From the NCBI RefSeq assembly GCF_000721935.1, contig NZ_KL585412.1:73604-80537 (forward strand): DNA of 6,934 bases. Reading direction: 5' to 3'. The DNA is from Streptomyces sp. NRRL WC-3549. GTDB lineage: Bacteria > Actinomycetota > Actinomycetes > Streptomycetales > Streptomycetaceae. The position numbers were made by a program, and so were the translations under genes. Shown piece by piece: positions 1-5,815 of the stretch. Positions within the stretch are counted from its first letter, which is position 1. Each line of letters starts with the position of its first letter. The notes beneath the pieces were generated by a model that did not search any database, had not been told where the DNA came from, and saw only the letters and a program-made list of their open reading frames with translations.

Positions 1-26
1 CCGCCACGGGGACGTAGGGTCGCGGG

Positions 27-347
27 GTGCTCGATACGACCCCCCTGATCACCGCGGTGGAGCGGTTCGCCGACCGGCTGCGCAGCGCCCCGCAGAGCCG
101 ACTGCGGCGCGGCCTGGCCGCCGAGGCCCTGGCGACCGCCCGCGAGCTCTCCGCCCGGGCCCAGCGCATCGAGTCCCCGGACCGCGAGCCGCGCCTCCTG
201 CCGGACGCGGGCGTGTTCGCGGTCGGCGACCAGCTCGCCGTCGCGGGACGCGACCTGGCCGTGGCACTGGAAACGGCCTCGCCCCAGGAGCTGGACGAGG
301 CCGTGCGCGGTGTCGAGGAGGCGGCGGAGCGGGCCTTCGCCCGCTGA
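27..347 (+). CDS. Small conserved-type helical protein, function unknown
   Basis: This is a complete 106-residue protein that I cannot assign to a named family. The GTG at 27 is the first usable start: an in-frame TAG at 15-17 closes the frame upstream, and AGGG at 16-19 lies 7 bases before it as a modest ribosome site. The product has no signal peptide, membrane segment or cysteine. It is rich in Ala, Arg, Glu and Leu and reads as mostly helix, with a run of charged amphipathic helix at about residues 5-50, a short Pro-containing break near 50-60, and a second helical half to the end. It is probably a small cytoplasmic protein. It converges on the next gene with only 17 bases between the two stops. 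Codon use matches the neighbours, so I take it as a real gene; the function is open. Confidence 0.8.
   Translation: MLDTTPLITAVERFADRLRSAPQSRLRRGLAAEALATARELSARAQRIESPDREPRLLPDAGVFAVGDQLAVAGRDLAVALETASPQELDEAVRGVEEAAERAFAR
328..345. terminator. Short hairpin between two convergent genes
   Basis: Perfect inverted repeat AGCGGGC (328-334), loop CTTC, GCCCGCT (339-345). It overlaps the last codons and the first base of the stop of the + strand gene, and lies 20 bases past the stop of the - strand gene at 365. There is no T-run on either side, which is common for streptomycete terminators. A shared terminator is an inference from position; the stem is only 7 base pairs and could be chance in coding sequence. 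Confidence 0.35.
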
Positions 348-364
348 GTCCCGCCGCGCCCGGG

Positions 365-1240
365 TCAGAACGAGGCGATGACGCGGTCGGCGAGGATGTA
401 GACGTTCTCCTCGCCGCACGAGAAGGTCAGCGCGTAGGCGCCGGAGACACCGGAACCGCCCAGCAGGACCGGCTGCTCCCCGGCCCGCAGCGAGTCGGCG
501 AGGCGTTCGGCGGTCTCACGGTGACCGGGCGTCAGGCAGAGCGTGGTGCCGTCGGCGAAGACGTAGACGTCGAGCGTGCCCAGCGGACCGGGGCGTACGT
601 CGGTGAGCTCCGTGGCGGTGTCGGCGAGGCGTTCCAGGCGGTCCACGGTGCGCTCGTGGTCGGCGACCACGGAGGTCTGCGCCGGGACGAAGTCCGGGTG
701 CGAGGGGTGCCGGCGGCGGGCCGCGGCCAGTTCGGGCGAGTCCTCGGCGAACTCCACGGACTCGGCGACCTCGGGCAGGTCCGTCAGCTCGACCAGCTCC
801 TCCATGGCCTCGGTCACTTCGAGGTCCATGGACTCCAGTCCGGCGAAGTCCGCCTGACGGGGCATGAAGAAGGGGGCGTCGTCGCCGAGACCGGAGAGTC
901 CGCCCAGCAGGGACGGGGCGTCGGCGGCGTCGCGGGCTTCCTGGGCGGCCCAGAAGGCACGGGCCTCGGCGAGCTCCCGCTCGCGCTCCTCGGCCAGCGC
1001 TTCGGCGACCGCCGCGCGTATCTCCTCCGCGGAGGCGGCGGCGCTCCGGTTCTGCTGCTCGGGCACCGTGGCGTGGCCGCCCCGGCCCTCCGCGAGTTCC
1101 GTACGCAGGGCGACGACCTGCTTGCGCAGACCGTGAGCGGCGTGCAGTGCGGCGGCGCCGACGGCCGTGGCAGCGGCGGTGGTCAGCAACAGGGCAATTG
1201 GCATGGCGCTCACTGACGTACTCCCGGTTTCGATCGACAC
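365..1240 (-). CDS. Unknown single-pass membrane protein with helical middle and small C-terminal domain
   Basis: Numbering is from the GTG at 1240 (291 residues). A hydrophobic Ala/Leu-rich segment at about 14-35 should be an N-terminal membrane anchor. It is followed by a basic and heptad-like stretch (about 38-52), a Glu/Ala/Arg-rich helix likely to be coiled coil (about 70-105), and a strongly acidic stretch (about 137-172). A further helix spans about 192-213, and a compact, probably beta-rich domain (about 219-291) carries the only two cysteines, Cys235 and Cys275. The start is uncertain. GTG 1240 has AGGAAG 6 bases upstream, while GTG 1213 has GGGAG (1221-1225) 7 bases upstream and would shorten the protein to 282 residues; ATG 1204 is also in frame. 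I recognise no catalytic motif. The layout suggests a membrane-tethered scaffold or sensor, but that is only inference. It is separated from the thiolase upstream by 276 bases and is probably transcribed on its own. Confidence 0.85.
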   Translation of the reverse strand: MSIETGSTSVSAMPIALLLTTAAATAVGAAALHAAHGLRKQVVALRTELAEGRGGHATVPEQQNRSAAASAEEIRAAVAEALAEERERELAEARAFWAAQEARDAADAPSLLGGLSGLGDDAPFFMPRQADFAGLESMDLEVTEAMEELVELTDLPEVAESVEFAEDSPELAAARRRHPSHPDFVPAQTSVVADHERTVDRLERLADTATELTDVRPGPLGTLDVYVFADGTTLCLTPGHRETAERLADSLRAGEQPVLLGGSGVSGAYALTFSCGEENVYILADRVIASF

Positions 1241-1290
1241 CCCCGACTTCCTACATCAGCTTGGCCTGTACCCGTGCCCGCTGTCAGTGC

Positions 1291-1305
1291 ATTACGTCAC
1301 GAAAT
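1291..1305. promoter_or_regulatory. AT-rich imperfect palindrome upstream of the membrane-protein gene
   Basis: The 15 bases ATTACGTCACGAAAT pair in 6 of 7 mirrored positions around a central C. They are flanked by CTGTC (1281-1285) and GACAG (1307-1311), which are inverted relative to each other, though their centre is shifted by 2 bases. The site is the least GC-rich spot of the gap and lies 51 to 65 bases upstream of the GTG at 1240. That position fits an operator or the core promoter region of the gene at 365-1240. I could not place a convincing -35/-10 pair here. Confidence 0.3.
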
Positions 1306-1344
1306 GGACAGGTCTTTGGGCCCTATGTGGACCCCCGATACGGG

Positions 1345-1402
1345 TGTGACCTGCGCAAACGAATCTCCCCCGGGACGCAGGTCACATCCTGGGGGAGATT
1401 CG
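1345..1402. repeat. Two interleaved perfect inverted repeats (A-B-A'-B')
   Basis: Arm A TGTGACCTGCG (1345-1355) is the exact reverse complement of A' CGCAGGTCACA (1376-1386). Arm B CGAATCTCCCCC (1360-1371) is the exact reverse complement of B' GGGGGAGATTCG (1391-1402). The gaps are 4, 4 and 4 bases (1356-1359, 1372-1375, 1387-1390). The B hairpin can extend inward by 1372-1375 against 1387-1390, leaving A' as its loop; the A hairpin can extend outward by 1342-1344 against 1387-1389. On the - strand, the sense of both flanking genes, the B hairpin is followed by TTTG, so it could serve as a second terminator for the thiolase. The A and B stems compete for space, which suggests a switch; a full double-stem pseudoknot looks strained with 4-base loops. 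See findings. Confidence 0.8.
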
Positions 1403-1472
1403 GTCACGTTCGGGGCTCGGGCCGGTTCGGGGCGGCCTCCACGAGGAACGGCGGGGTCCGGGCCGACTCGGC

Positions 1473-1506
1473 GGCCGGGGCGGGCCCGGCCGGGTCCGCC
1501 CCGGCC
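1473..1506 (-). terminator. GC-rich hairpin just after the thiolase stop
   Basis: Positions 1473-1483 (GGCCGGGGCGG) pair perfectly with 1496-1506 (CCGCCCCGGCC). The stem continues inward with 1485-1487 against 1492-1494, around one position (1484/1495) that is G-U on the + strand and A-C on the - strand. On the - strand it starts 10 bases after the thiolase stop codon (1519-1517). No T-run follows, so it would be a U-less streptomycete-type terminator or a 3'-end stabiliser. Confidence 0.55.
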
Positions 1507-1516
1507 CCGCCCGGGC

Positions 1517-2737
1517 TCAGCTCAGCCGCTCGATGACCATGGCCATGCCCTGGCCGCCGCCGACGCACATCGTCTCCAGGCCGAACTGCTTGTCGTGGAA
1601 CTGCAGGCTGTTGATCAGGGTGGCGGTGATCCGGGCGCCGGTCATGCCGAAGGGGTGGCCGACGGCGATCGCTCCGCCGTTGACGTTGACCTTCTCCAGC
1701 GGCAGGCCGAGGTCCCGGTAGGAGGGGATGACCTGGGCGGCGAACGCCTCGTTGATCTCGGCCAGGTCGATGTCCCCGATGGCCAGGCCGGCGCGCTCGA
1801 GCGCCTGCTTGCTGGCCTCGACCGGGCCGTACCCCATGATCTCGGGGGACAGGCCGGAGACGCCGGTCGACACGATCCGGGCCAGCGGGGTCAGGCCCAG
1901 CTCCCGCGCCTTGGTGTCGGACATGATCACGAGCGCGGCGGCGCCGTCGTTGAGCGGGCAGCAGTTCGCGGCGGTGATGCGTCCGTCGGGGCGGAACGCC
2001 GGCTTCAGGCCCTGGACGCCCTCCATGGTGACGCCGCCGCGAGGGCCGTCGTCCTTGGAGACGACCGTGCCGTCCGGGGTCGTCACCGGGGTGATCTCGC
2101 GCTCCCAGAAGCCGTTCTTGAGGGCTTCCTCGGCCAGGTTCTGCGACCGTACGCCGAACTCGTCCATCTCCTGGCGGGTGACGCCCTTGAGCCGGGCCAG
2201 GTTCTCCGCGGTCTGGCCCATGGCGATGTACGCGTCCGGGACCAGGCCCTCCTCGCGGGGGTCGCTCCAGGTGGTGCCGGACTGCTCGGCGCGGGCCGCC
2301 GTGCGGGCCTCGGCCTCGGCGAAGAGCGGGTTGTGCGTGTCCGGGAGGCTGTCGGAGTTGCCCTTCACGAAGCGGGAGACCATCTCGACACCGGCGGAGA
2401 TGAAGACGTCGCCCTCGCCCGCCTTGATCGCGTGCAGTGCCATGCGGCTGGTCTGCAGCGAGGAGGAGCAGTAGCGCGTGACCGTGCAGCCGGGGAGGTG
2501 GTCCATCCCCATCTGTACGGCGATGATCCGGCCCAGGTTGTTGCCCTGCTCGCCGCCGGGCAGGCCGCAGCCGAGCATCAGGTCGTCGATGTCCTTCGGG
2601 TCCAGCTCGGGGACCTTGGCCAGGGCGGTCCGGATGACGGTCGCGGTCAGGTCGTCCGCGCGCAGGTCCTTCAGGGACCCCTTGAAGGCCCGGCCGATCG
2701 GCGAACGGGCTGCAGAGACGATCACGGCTTCGGGCAT
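1517..2737 (-). CDS. Thiolase (acetyl-CoA C-acyltransferase), FadA3-like
   Basis: This 406-residue enzyme has the usual length of a thiolase. The family cleaves 3-ketoacyl-CoA with CoA, or runs in reverse to condense acetyl-CoA, in the cytoplasm. Visible active-site blocks are the nucleophilic Cys90 in [14 protein letters not shown] at 329-332, His361 in GHPFG, and Cys391 in CVGGGQG, the acid/base cysteine. All catalytic residues are present. The block after the nucleophile is SSS where the family usually has ASG or GSG, and the central loop reads [13 protein letters not shown] where many members have GNASGINDGAAA. This marks a divergent actinobacterial branch of unclear chain-length preference. 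Start: ATG 2737 has GGAG 7 bases upstream; the GTG directly before it (2740) is only 4 bases from GGAG and would add one residue. It has its own promoter and terminator and is probably monocistronic. Beta-oxidation versus acetoacetyl-CoA synthesis cannot be decided from the sequence. Confidence 0.95.
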   Translation of the reverse strand: MPEAVIVSAARSPIGRAFKGSLKDLRADDLTATVIRTALAKVPELDPKDIDDLMLGCGLPGGEQGNNLGRIIAVQMGMDHLPGCTVTRYCSSSLQTSRMALHAIKAGEGDVFISAGVEMVSRFVKGNSDSLPDTHNPLFAEAEARTAARAEQSGTTWSDPREEGLVPDAYIAMGQTAENLARLKGVTRQEMDEFGVRSQNLAEEALKNGFWEREITPVTTPDGTVVSKDDGPRGGVTMEGVQGLKPAFRPDGRITAANCCPLNDGAAALVIMSDTKARELGLTPLARIVSTGVSGLSPEIMGYGPVEASKQALERAGLAIGDIDLAEINEAFAAQVIPSYRDLGLPLEKVNVNGGAIAVGHPFGMTGARITATLINSLQFHDKQFGLETMCVGGGQGMAMVIERLS

Positions 2738-2777
2738 CACGCGGCTCCATGAGGGCTGGAAGGCAGGGCTGACTTGG

Positions 2778-2806
2778 AAGTTACCCGTACGTATCGCTCA
2801 GGTCAC
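2778..2806 (-). promoter_or_regulatory. Likely vegetative promoter of the thiolase gene
   Basis: On the - strand, -35 GTGACC (2806-2801; 4 of 6 to TTGACA) and -10 TAACTT (2783-2778; fits TAnnnT) are 17 bases apart, as expected for the main sigma factor HrdB. Transcription would start near 2771, giving a leader of about 34 bases before ATG 2737. A 7-base copy of the nearby palindrome half-site (CGCTCAG, 2795-2801 on the + strand) lies in the spacer and touches the -35 box. Confidence 0.5.
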
Positions 2807-2835
2807 CCGACAAGCCGTGTGATGCGGACCTCTTT

Positions 2836-2853
2836 ACTGAGCAAGCGCTCAGT
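2836..2853. promoter_or_regulatory. TetR-type operator-like palindrome upstream of the thiolase
   Basis: ACTGAGC-AAGC-GCTCAGT is an 18-base palindrome with perfect 7-base arms and a 4-base spacer, in an AT-richer patch of a very GC-rich region. Its size and form fit sites bound by TetR-family repressors, several of which control acyl-CoA metabolism genes in actinobacteria. It lies 30 bases upstream of the predicted -35 box of the thiolase promoter. No TetR gene is in the window, so the regulator would be encoded elsewhere. Confidence 0.55.
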
Positions 2854-2861
2854 CGCGTTGT

Positions 2862-2942
2862 CCGGGGCCCGCCGGAGGGGCCCGGCGCCCGGGTGACCGG
2901 GTGGGCCCGGCCGCCCGGTGCCCCCTCAGCCCGGTCACCCGG
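2862..2942 (-). terminator. Hairpin-rich region downstream of the SGNH hydrolase gene
   Basis: CCGGGTGACCGGG (2889-2901) is the exact reverse complement of 2930-2942 and also of 2953-2965, so the tandem repeat copies offer alternative partners for one 13-base-pair stem with a 28- or 51-base loop. Beyond it, 2862-2870 pairs with 2877-2885 in 8 of 9 positions around a 6-base loop. Read on the - strand, these follow the hydrolase stop (2998-2996) and precede the thiolase promoter. A U-less terminator is an inference from position. Confidence 0.4.
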
Positions 2943-3000
2943 CCCCCCTCAGCCCGGTCACCCGGCCCCCCTCAGCCCGGCCGCCCGGCGCCCCCTCAGG
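2907..3000. repeat. 23-base GC-rich tandem repeat at the 3' end of the hydrolase gene
   Basis: The unit begins with CTCAGCCCGG. Copies start at 2925, 2948 and 2971 and a partial one at 2995, with spacings of 23, 23 and 24 bases; the first two full units (2925-2947, 2948-2970) are identical. A degenerate partial unit precedes them (2907-2924). The last unit runs into the stop codon of the hydrolase gene (2996-2998), so expansion of the repeat may have set where that gene ends. Confidence 0.8.
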
Positions 3001-4042
3001 CCGGGCGCCAGGTCGCCCCCGACGCGGGCGGATGCTGCGGCCCCCCGCCCGCGTCGTCGCGCCGTACCGGCTCCGTGTGCGCGGGCAGCCTGCGCCGGCG
3101 CCGGTGCTTGAGCAGGGCCCACGGGGCGCGGGCCCCGGTGACCTCCGTACCCGCCTCGCGCGCCGCCCGGGAGGCCGCCTTCGCGACCGGCAGCATGCCC
3201 TCGCGCCGCGCCCCGTCCAGGCGGTCCGACTCCGGCCACAGCCCCAGCGCGGCGCACAGCGTCGGCAGCATCGCCATCGACGCGGTGGCGTAGCCCTCCG
3301 CCGAGGGGTGGTAGTTGTCCGGCCCGAACAGCTCGCGCGGGTTCGCCTCGAACTCGGGCCCCAGCAGGTCTCCCAGCGACACGGTCCGGGCCCCCTGTTC
3401 CACCGCGCCGATCGTCTGCGCCGCCGCGAGCTGACGGCTCACCCGGCGGGCCAGCCACCGCAGCGGCTGGTACACCGGCTCGATCGTGCCCAGGTCCGGG
3501 CAGGTGCCCACGACCACCTCCGCGCCGGCGGTGCGCAGCCTGCGGACCGCGGTACCCAGGCAGCGCACCGACTGGGTCGCCGGGATCCGGTGCGTCACGT
3601 CGTTCGCCCCGATGATGACCGCGCAGACGTCGGGCGGGCCCGTGGGGTCCGCCAGTACCAGCGAGACCTGCCGCTCCAGGTCGTCGGAGCGCGCACCCGG
3701 CAGCGCCACGTTCCGCAGGTCCACCGGGCGCTCCGCCACCGCCGCCAGCCCGGACGCCAGCAGGGCCCCCGGTGTCTGGCCGGCCCGGCGCACACCCTGG
3801 CCGGCCGCCGTCGAGTCCCCCAGCATCACGAAGCGCAACGGGTCGGAGGGACCGGCGAACGCCACCCCGTACCGGCCGTCCGCGCTGGGCGGCACCGGTG
3901 CCGTGCCCCCGCCCACCCGCCGCTTCGCCAGCTGCACCTCGGCCAGTACCAGGCCCACCGTCGCCGCCCCGATCAGCCCGACGCTCCCGCCGCCGTAGGC
4001 CGCGCCCGCCGCGATCCGCCGTGCCACCCTCGCTCTCGACAC
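2996..4042 (-). CDS. Membrane-anchored SGNH/GDSL hydrolase (esterase/lipase family)
   Basis: From GTG 4042 the protein has 348 residues. A short basic N-terminus (RARVARR) precedes a hydrophobic Gly/Ala-rich segment at about 10-36, a membrane anchor or uncleaved signal; the enzyme domain should lie outside the cell. SGNH blocks are clear: Ser77 in MLGDSTAAGQ, Gly116 in ALPGARSDD, Asn147 in IIGAND, and Asp242/His245 in DNYHPS, so the whole catalytic set is present. After the catalytic histidine there are about 100 more residues, including a run of five arginines and a Gly/Pro-rich end, with no recognisable domain. Family members hydrolyse ester or thioester bonds; the substrate here is unknown. 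GTG 4042 is chosen because a strong GAGGAGGAGG lies upstream, with about 10 bases between; the open frame continues to 4174, but that would use up the divergent promoter gap. M. tuberculosis Rv1075c, in the same position beside cbs, is a GDSL-type esterase. Confidence 0.9.
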   Translation of the reverse strand: MSRARVARRIAAGAAYGGGSVGLIGAATVGLVLAEVQLAKRRVGGGTAPVPPSADGRYGVAFAGPSDPLRFVMLGDSTAAGQGVRRAGQTPGALLASGLAAVAERPVDLRNVALPGARSDDLERQVSLVLADPTGPPDVCAVIIGANDVTHRIPATQSVRCLGTAVRRLRTAGAEVVVGTCPDLGTIEPVYQPLRWLARRVSRQLAAAQTIGAVEQGARTVSLGDLLGPEFEANPRELFGPDNYHPSAEGYATASMAMLPTLCAALGLWPESDRLDGARREGMLPVAKAASRAAREAGTEVTGARAPWALLKHRRRRRLPAHTEPVRRDDAGGGPQHPPASGATWRPA

Positions 4043-4052
4043 AGTCCGGTCC

Positions 4053-4063
4053 ACCTCCTCCTC
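4053..4063 (-). promoter_or_regulatory. Strong ribosome binding site that sets the hydrolase start
   Basis: On the - strand 4063-4053 reads GAGGAGGAGGT, three overlapping near-perfect Shine-Dalgarno elements. The closest ends 11 bases before GTG 4042, near the upper limit of normal spacing. It is the only clear site in this frame and argues against the longer open frame. Confidence 0.5.
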
Positions 4064-4171
4064 GCCGTACAGCCGTACAAGCACTACCTGCCCCGTGAGG
4101 CCCCCGGCCCAATCTCCCCGCCCGGCGAGGGGGCCCGTACCGCCGCCCCCGCCCCCGGGCCGCCTCGTGCG

Positions 4172-4179
4172 CATACTCT
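4172..4179 (+). promoter_or_regulatory. Possible -10 element of cbs
   Basis: CATACTCT contains TACTCT (4174-4179), which fits TAnnnT, and is the only AT-rich hexamer in the C-rich stretch before cbs. It would give a leader of about 27 bases. No acceptable -35 lies 16-19 bases upstream (all C and G), so this promoter, if real, would need an activator or another sigma factor. Confidence 0.25.
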
Positions 4180-4212
4180 TGGCTGACCATCTCGGAGACC
4201 CCGGAGTACACG

Positions 4213-5616
4213 GTGCAATTCCACGATTCGATGATCAGTCTTGTCGGCAACACCCCGCTGGTGAGGCTGCGCAATGTATCGACAGGCATTCAGGCGACGG
4301 TCCTGGCCAAGGTCGAGTACTTCAACCCCGGCGGGTCCGTGAAGGACCGCATCGCCCTGCGCATGATCGAGGCGGCCGAACAGAGCGGCGAGCTGAAGCC
4401 CGGCGGCACGATCGTCGAGCCGACCAGCGGCAACACCGGTGTGGGCCTGGCCATCGTGGCCCAGCAGAAGGGCTACCGCTGCATCTTCGTCTGCCCCGAC
4501 AAGGTGTCCACCGACAAGATCAACGTGCTGCGCGCCTACGGCGCCGAGGTCGTAGTCTGCCCGACCGCCGTCGACCCCGAGCACCCGGACTCCTACTACA
4601 ACGTCTCCGACCGGCTGGTCCGTGAGACGCCGGGGGCGTGGAAGCCCGACCAGTACTCCAACCCGAACAACCCGCGCTCGCACTACGAGACGACGGGCCC
4701 CGAGCTCTGGGAGCAGACGGAGGGGAAGATCACCCACTTCGTCGCGGGCGTCGGGACCGGCGGCACGATCACCGGTACCGGCCGCTACCTCAAGGAGGTC
4801 AGCGACAACCGGGTCCGGGTCATCGGCGCCGACCCCGAGGGCTCCGTCTACTCCGGCGGCTCCGGCCGGCCGTACCTCGTCGAGGGCGTCGGCGAGGACT
4901 TCTGGCCGAGCGCCTACGACCGCACGGTCACGGACGAGATCGTGGCGGTGTCGGACAAGGACTCCTTCCAGATGACCCGCCGCCTGGCCAAGGAGGAGGG
5001 CCTGCTCGTCGGCGGCTCCTGCGGGATGGCGGTCGTCGGGGCCCTGGAGGTCGCCCGGCGGCTCGGCCCCGACGACGTGGTGGTCGTCCTGCTGCCGGAC
5101 AGCGGGCGCGGCTACATGAGCAAGATCTTCAACGACGAGTGGATGGCGGACTACGGCTTCCTGGAGGACAGCGGCCCCTCCGCACGGGTCGGCGCGGTCC
5201 TCGACTTCAAGGAGGGCCCGCTCCCGTCGCTCGTCCACATGCACCCGGAGGAGACGGTCGGCGAGGCCATCGACGTGCTCCGCGAGTACGGCGTCTCGCA
5301 GATGCCGATCGTGAAGCCGGGTGCCGGGCACCCCGACGTGATGGCCGCCGAGGTCATCGGCTCCGTCGTCGAGCGGCAGCTCCTGGACGCCCTGTTCACA
5401 CAGCGCGCCTCGCTCTTCGACCCGCTGGAGAAGCACATGTCGGCCCCGCTGCCGCAGGTCGGCTCCGGCGAGCCCGTCGAGGACCTGATGGCGGTGCTCA
5501 GCGGCCAGGACGGCGCGGACGCGGCGATCGTCCTCGTGGAGGGGAAGCCGAAGGGTGTCGTGAGCAGGCAGGACCTGCTGGCCTTCCTCGCGAAGGACGC
5601 CGCTCCCAAGCAGTGA
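4213..5616 (+). CDS. cbs: Cystathionine beta-synthase with C-terminal CBS-domain pair
   Basis: This 467-residue PLP enzyme condenses serine and homocysteine to cystathionine, the first step of transsulfuration to cysteine, in the cytoplasm. Visible: the PLP lysine Lys44 in NPGGSVKDR, the substrate loop TSGNTG (71-76), the phosphate-binding loop GTGGTITG (181-188), and PLP-ring contact Ser297 in PDSGRGYMSK. EGVGEDFWP (224-232) resembles cystathionine beta-synthases more than CysK-type cysteine synthases. Two CBS domains follow (about 335-395 and 405-463), a regulatory pair known in this family to bind S-adenosylmethionine or nucleotides. There is no N-terminal heme domain, as usual for bacterial forms. 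GTG 4213 is preceded by GGAG (4203-4206) at 6-base spacing; the next in-frame ATG (residue 7) would cut into the conserved N-terminus. It is divergent from the hydrolase, with 170 bases between starts. No cystathionine gamma-lyase gene is in the window. Cysteine synthase activity is a less likely alternative. Confidence 0.95.
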   Translation: MQFHDSMISLVGNTPLVRLRNVSTGIQATVLAKVEYFNPGGSVKDRIALRMIEAAEQSGELKPGGTIVEPTSGNTGVGLAIVAQQKGYRCIFVCPDKVSTDKINVLRAYGAEVVVCPTAVDPEHPDSYYNVSDRLVRETPGAWKPDQYSNPNNPRSHYETTGPELWEQTEGKITHFVAGVGTGGTITGTGRYLKEVSDNRVRVIGADPEGSVYSGGSGRPYLVEGVGEDFWPSAYDRTVTDEIVAVSDKDSFQMTRRLAKEEGLLVGGSCGMAVVGALEVARRLGPDDVVVVLLPDSGRGYMSKIFNDEWMADYGFLEDSGPSARVGAVLDFKEGPLPSLVHMHPEETVGEAIDVLREYGVSQMPIVKPGAGHPDVMAAEVIGSVVERQLLDALFTQRASLFDPLEKHMSAPLPQVGSGEPVEDLMAVLSGQDGADAAIVLVEGKPKGVVSRQDLLAFLAKDAAPKQ

Positions 5617-5701
5617 CGCCGCACGTCCGGGCGACGCGGAATCGGTACGAGCACGACACGTGGGCGCAGCACCCGGTTAACACGGCTCCGGCACAGTGAG
5701 G

Positions 5702-5729
5702 GGTGTCGGCGGGGGAACCCGCCGGCACC
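5702..5729 (+). terminator. Strong hairpin with GNRA loop after cbs
   Basis: GGTGTCGGCGGG (5702-5713) pairs along its full 12 bases with 5718-5729, with one U-G wobble at 5706/5725 and a GGAA loop (GNRA type, unusually stable in RNA). It lies 85 bases after the cbs stop and has no T-run. Likely the first transcript end or 3' stabiliser of cbs mRNA. Confidence 0.5.
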
Positions 5730-5779
5730 GGTACGGCGACACGGACCACGGAGCGGCTCCCGGAACTCCGCCGTCGCCC

Positions 5780-5814
5780 GGACGCGGCTTTCGGCCTGAC
5801 CCGAAACCGCGTCC
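5780..5814. terminator. Bulged 14-base-pair hairpin in the convergent gap
   Basis: Arms 5780-5794 and 5801-5814 pair over 14 base pairs, with a single bulged C at 5788 and a 6-base loop CCTGAC. It stands between the converging cbs and small membrane-protein genes, so it could end transcripts from either side. It is less G+C-pure than the neighbouring hairpins, since it includes a TTT/AAA segment. Confidence 0.55.
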
Positions 5815-5815
5815 C

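Noticed and set aside
1345..1402. Classical H-type pseudoknot with both stems complete
   Set aside because: Loops of 4 bases are too short to span helices of 11-12 base pairs without strain; alternative exclusive hairpins or a DNA site fit better. Partial pseudoknots remain possible.
1274..2752. Long open frame on the + strand (492 codons) opposite the thiolase
   Set aside because: It is antisense to a gene with clear catalytic motifs; the translation is a low-complexity Gly/Ala/Val/Asp mix with no domain, typical of high-GC shadow frames.
2907..3000. CRISPR array
   Set aside because: The 23-base units are directly adjacent with no unique spacers and no cas genes are nearby.
4064..4080. Direct repeat GCCGTACA x2 near the hydrolase ribosome site as an operator
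   Set aside because: Only eight bases, imperfectly placed relative to any promoter; likely chance.
4043..4174. N-terminal extension of the SGNH hydrolase to an ATG at 4174
   Set aside because: The extra 44 residues are Gly/Arg-rich, would occupy nearly all of the divergent promoter gap, and ignore the strong Shine-Dalgarno at 4053-4063.
2918..4186. Long open frame on the + strand opposite the SGNH hydrolase
   Set aside because: It starts inside the tandem repeat and gives Arg/Pro/His-rich sequence; the - strand frame holds all SGNH blocks.
4084..5436. Long open frame on the - strand (450 codons) opposite cbs
   Set aside because: The + strand encodes an unmistakable cystathionine beta-synthase; the antisense frame is Val/Asp/Gly/His-rich with no recognisable motif or ribosome site.
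5617..5701. Small RNA or tRNA gene directly after cbs
   Set aside because: I find no cloverleaf, promoter or conserved RNA motif; only the downstream hairpins are supported.
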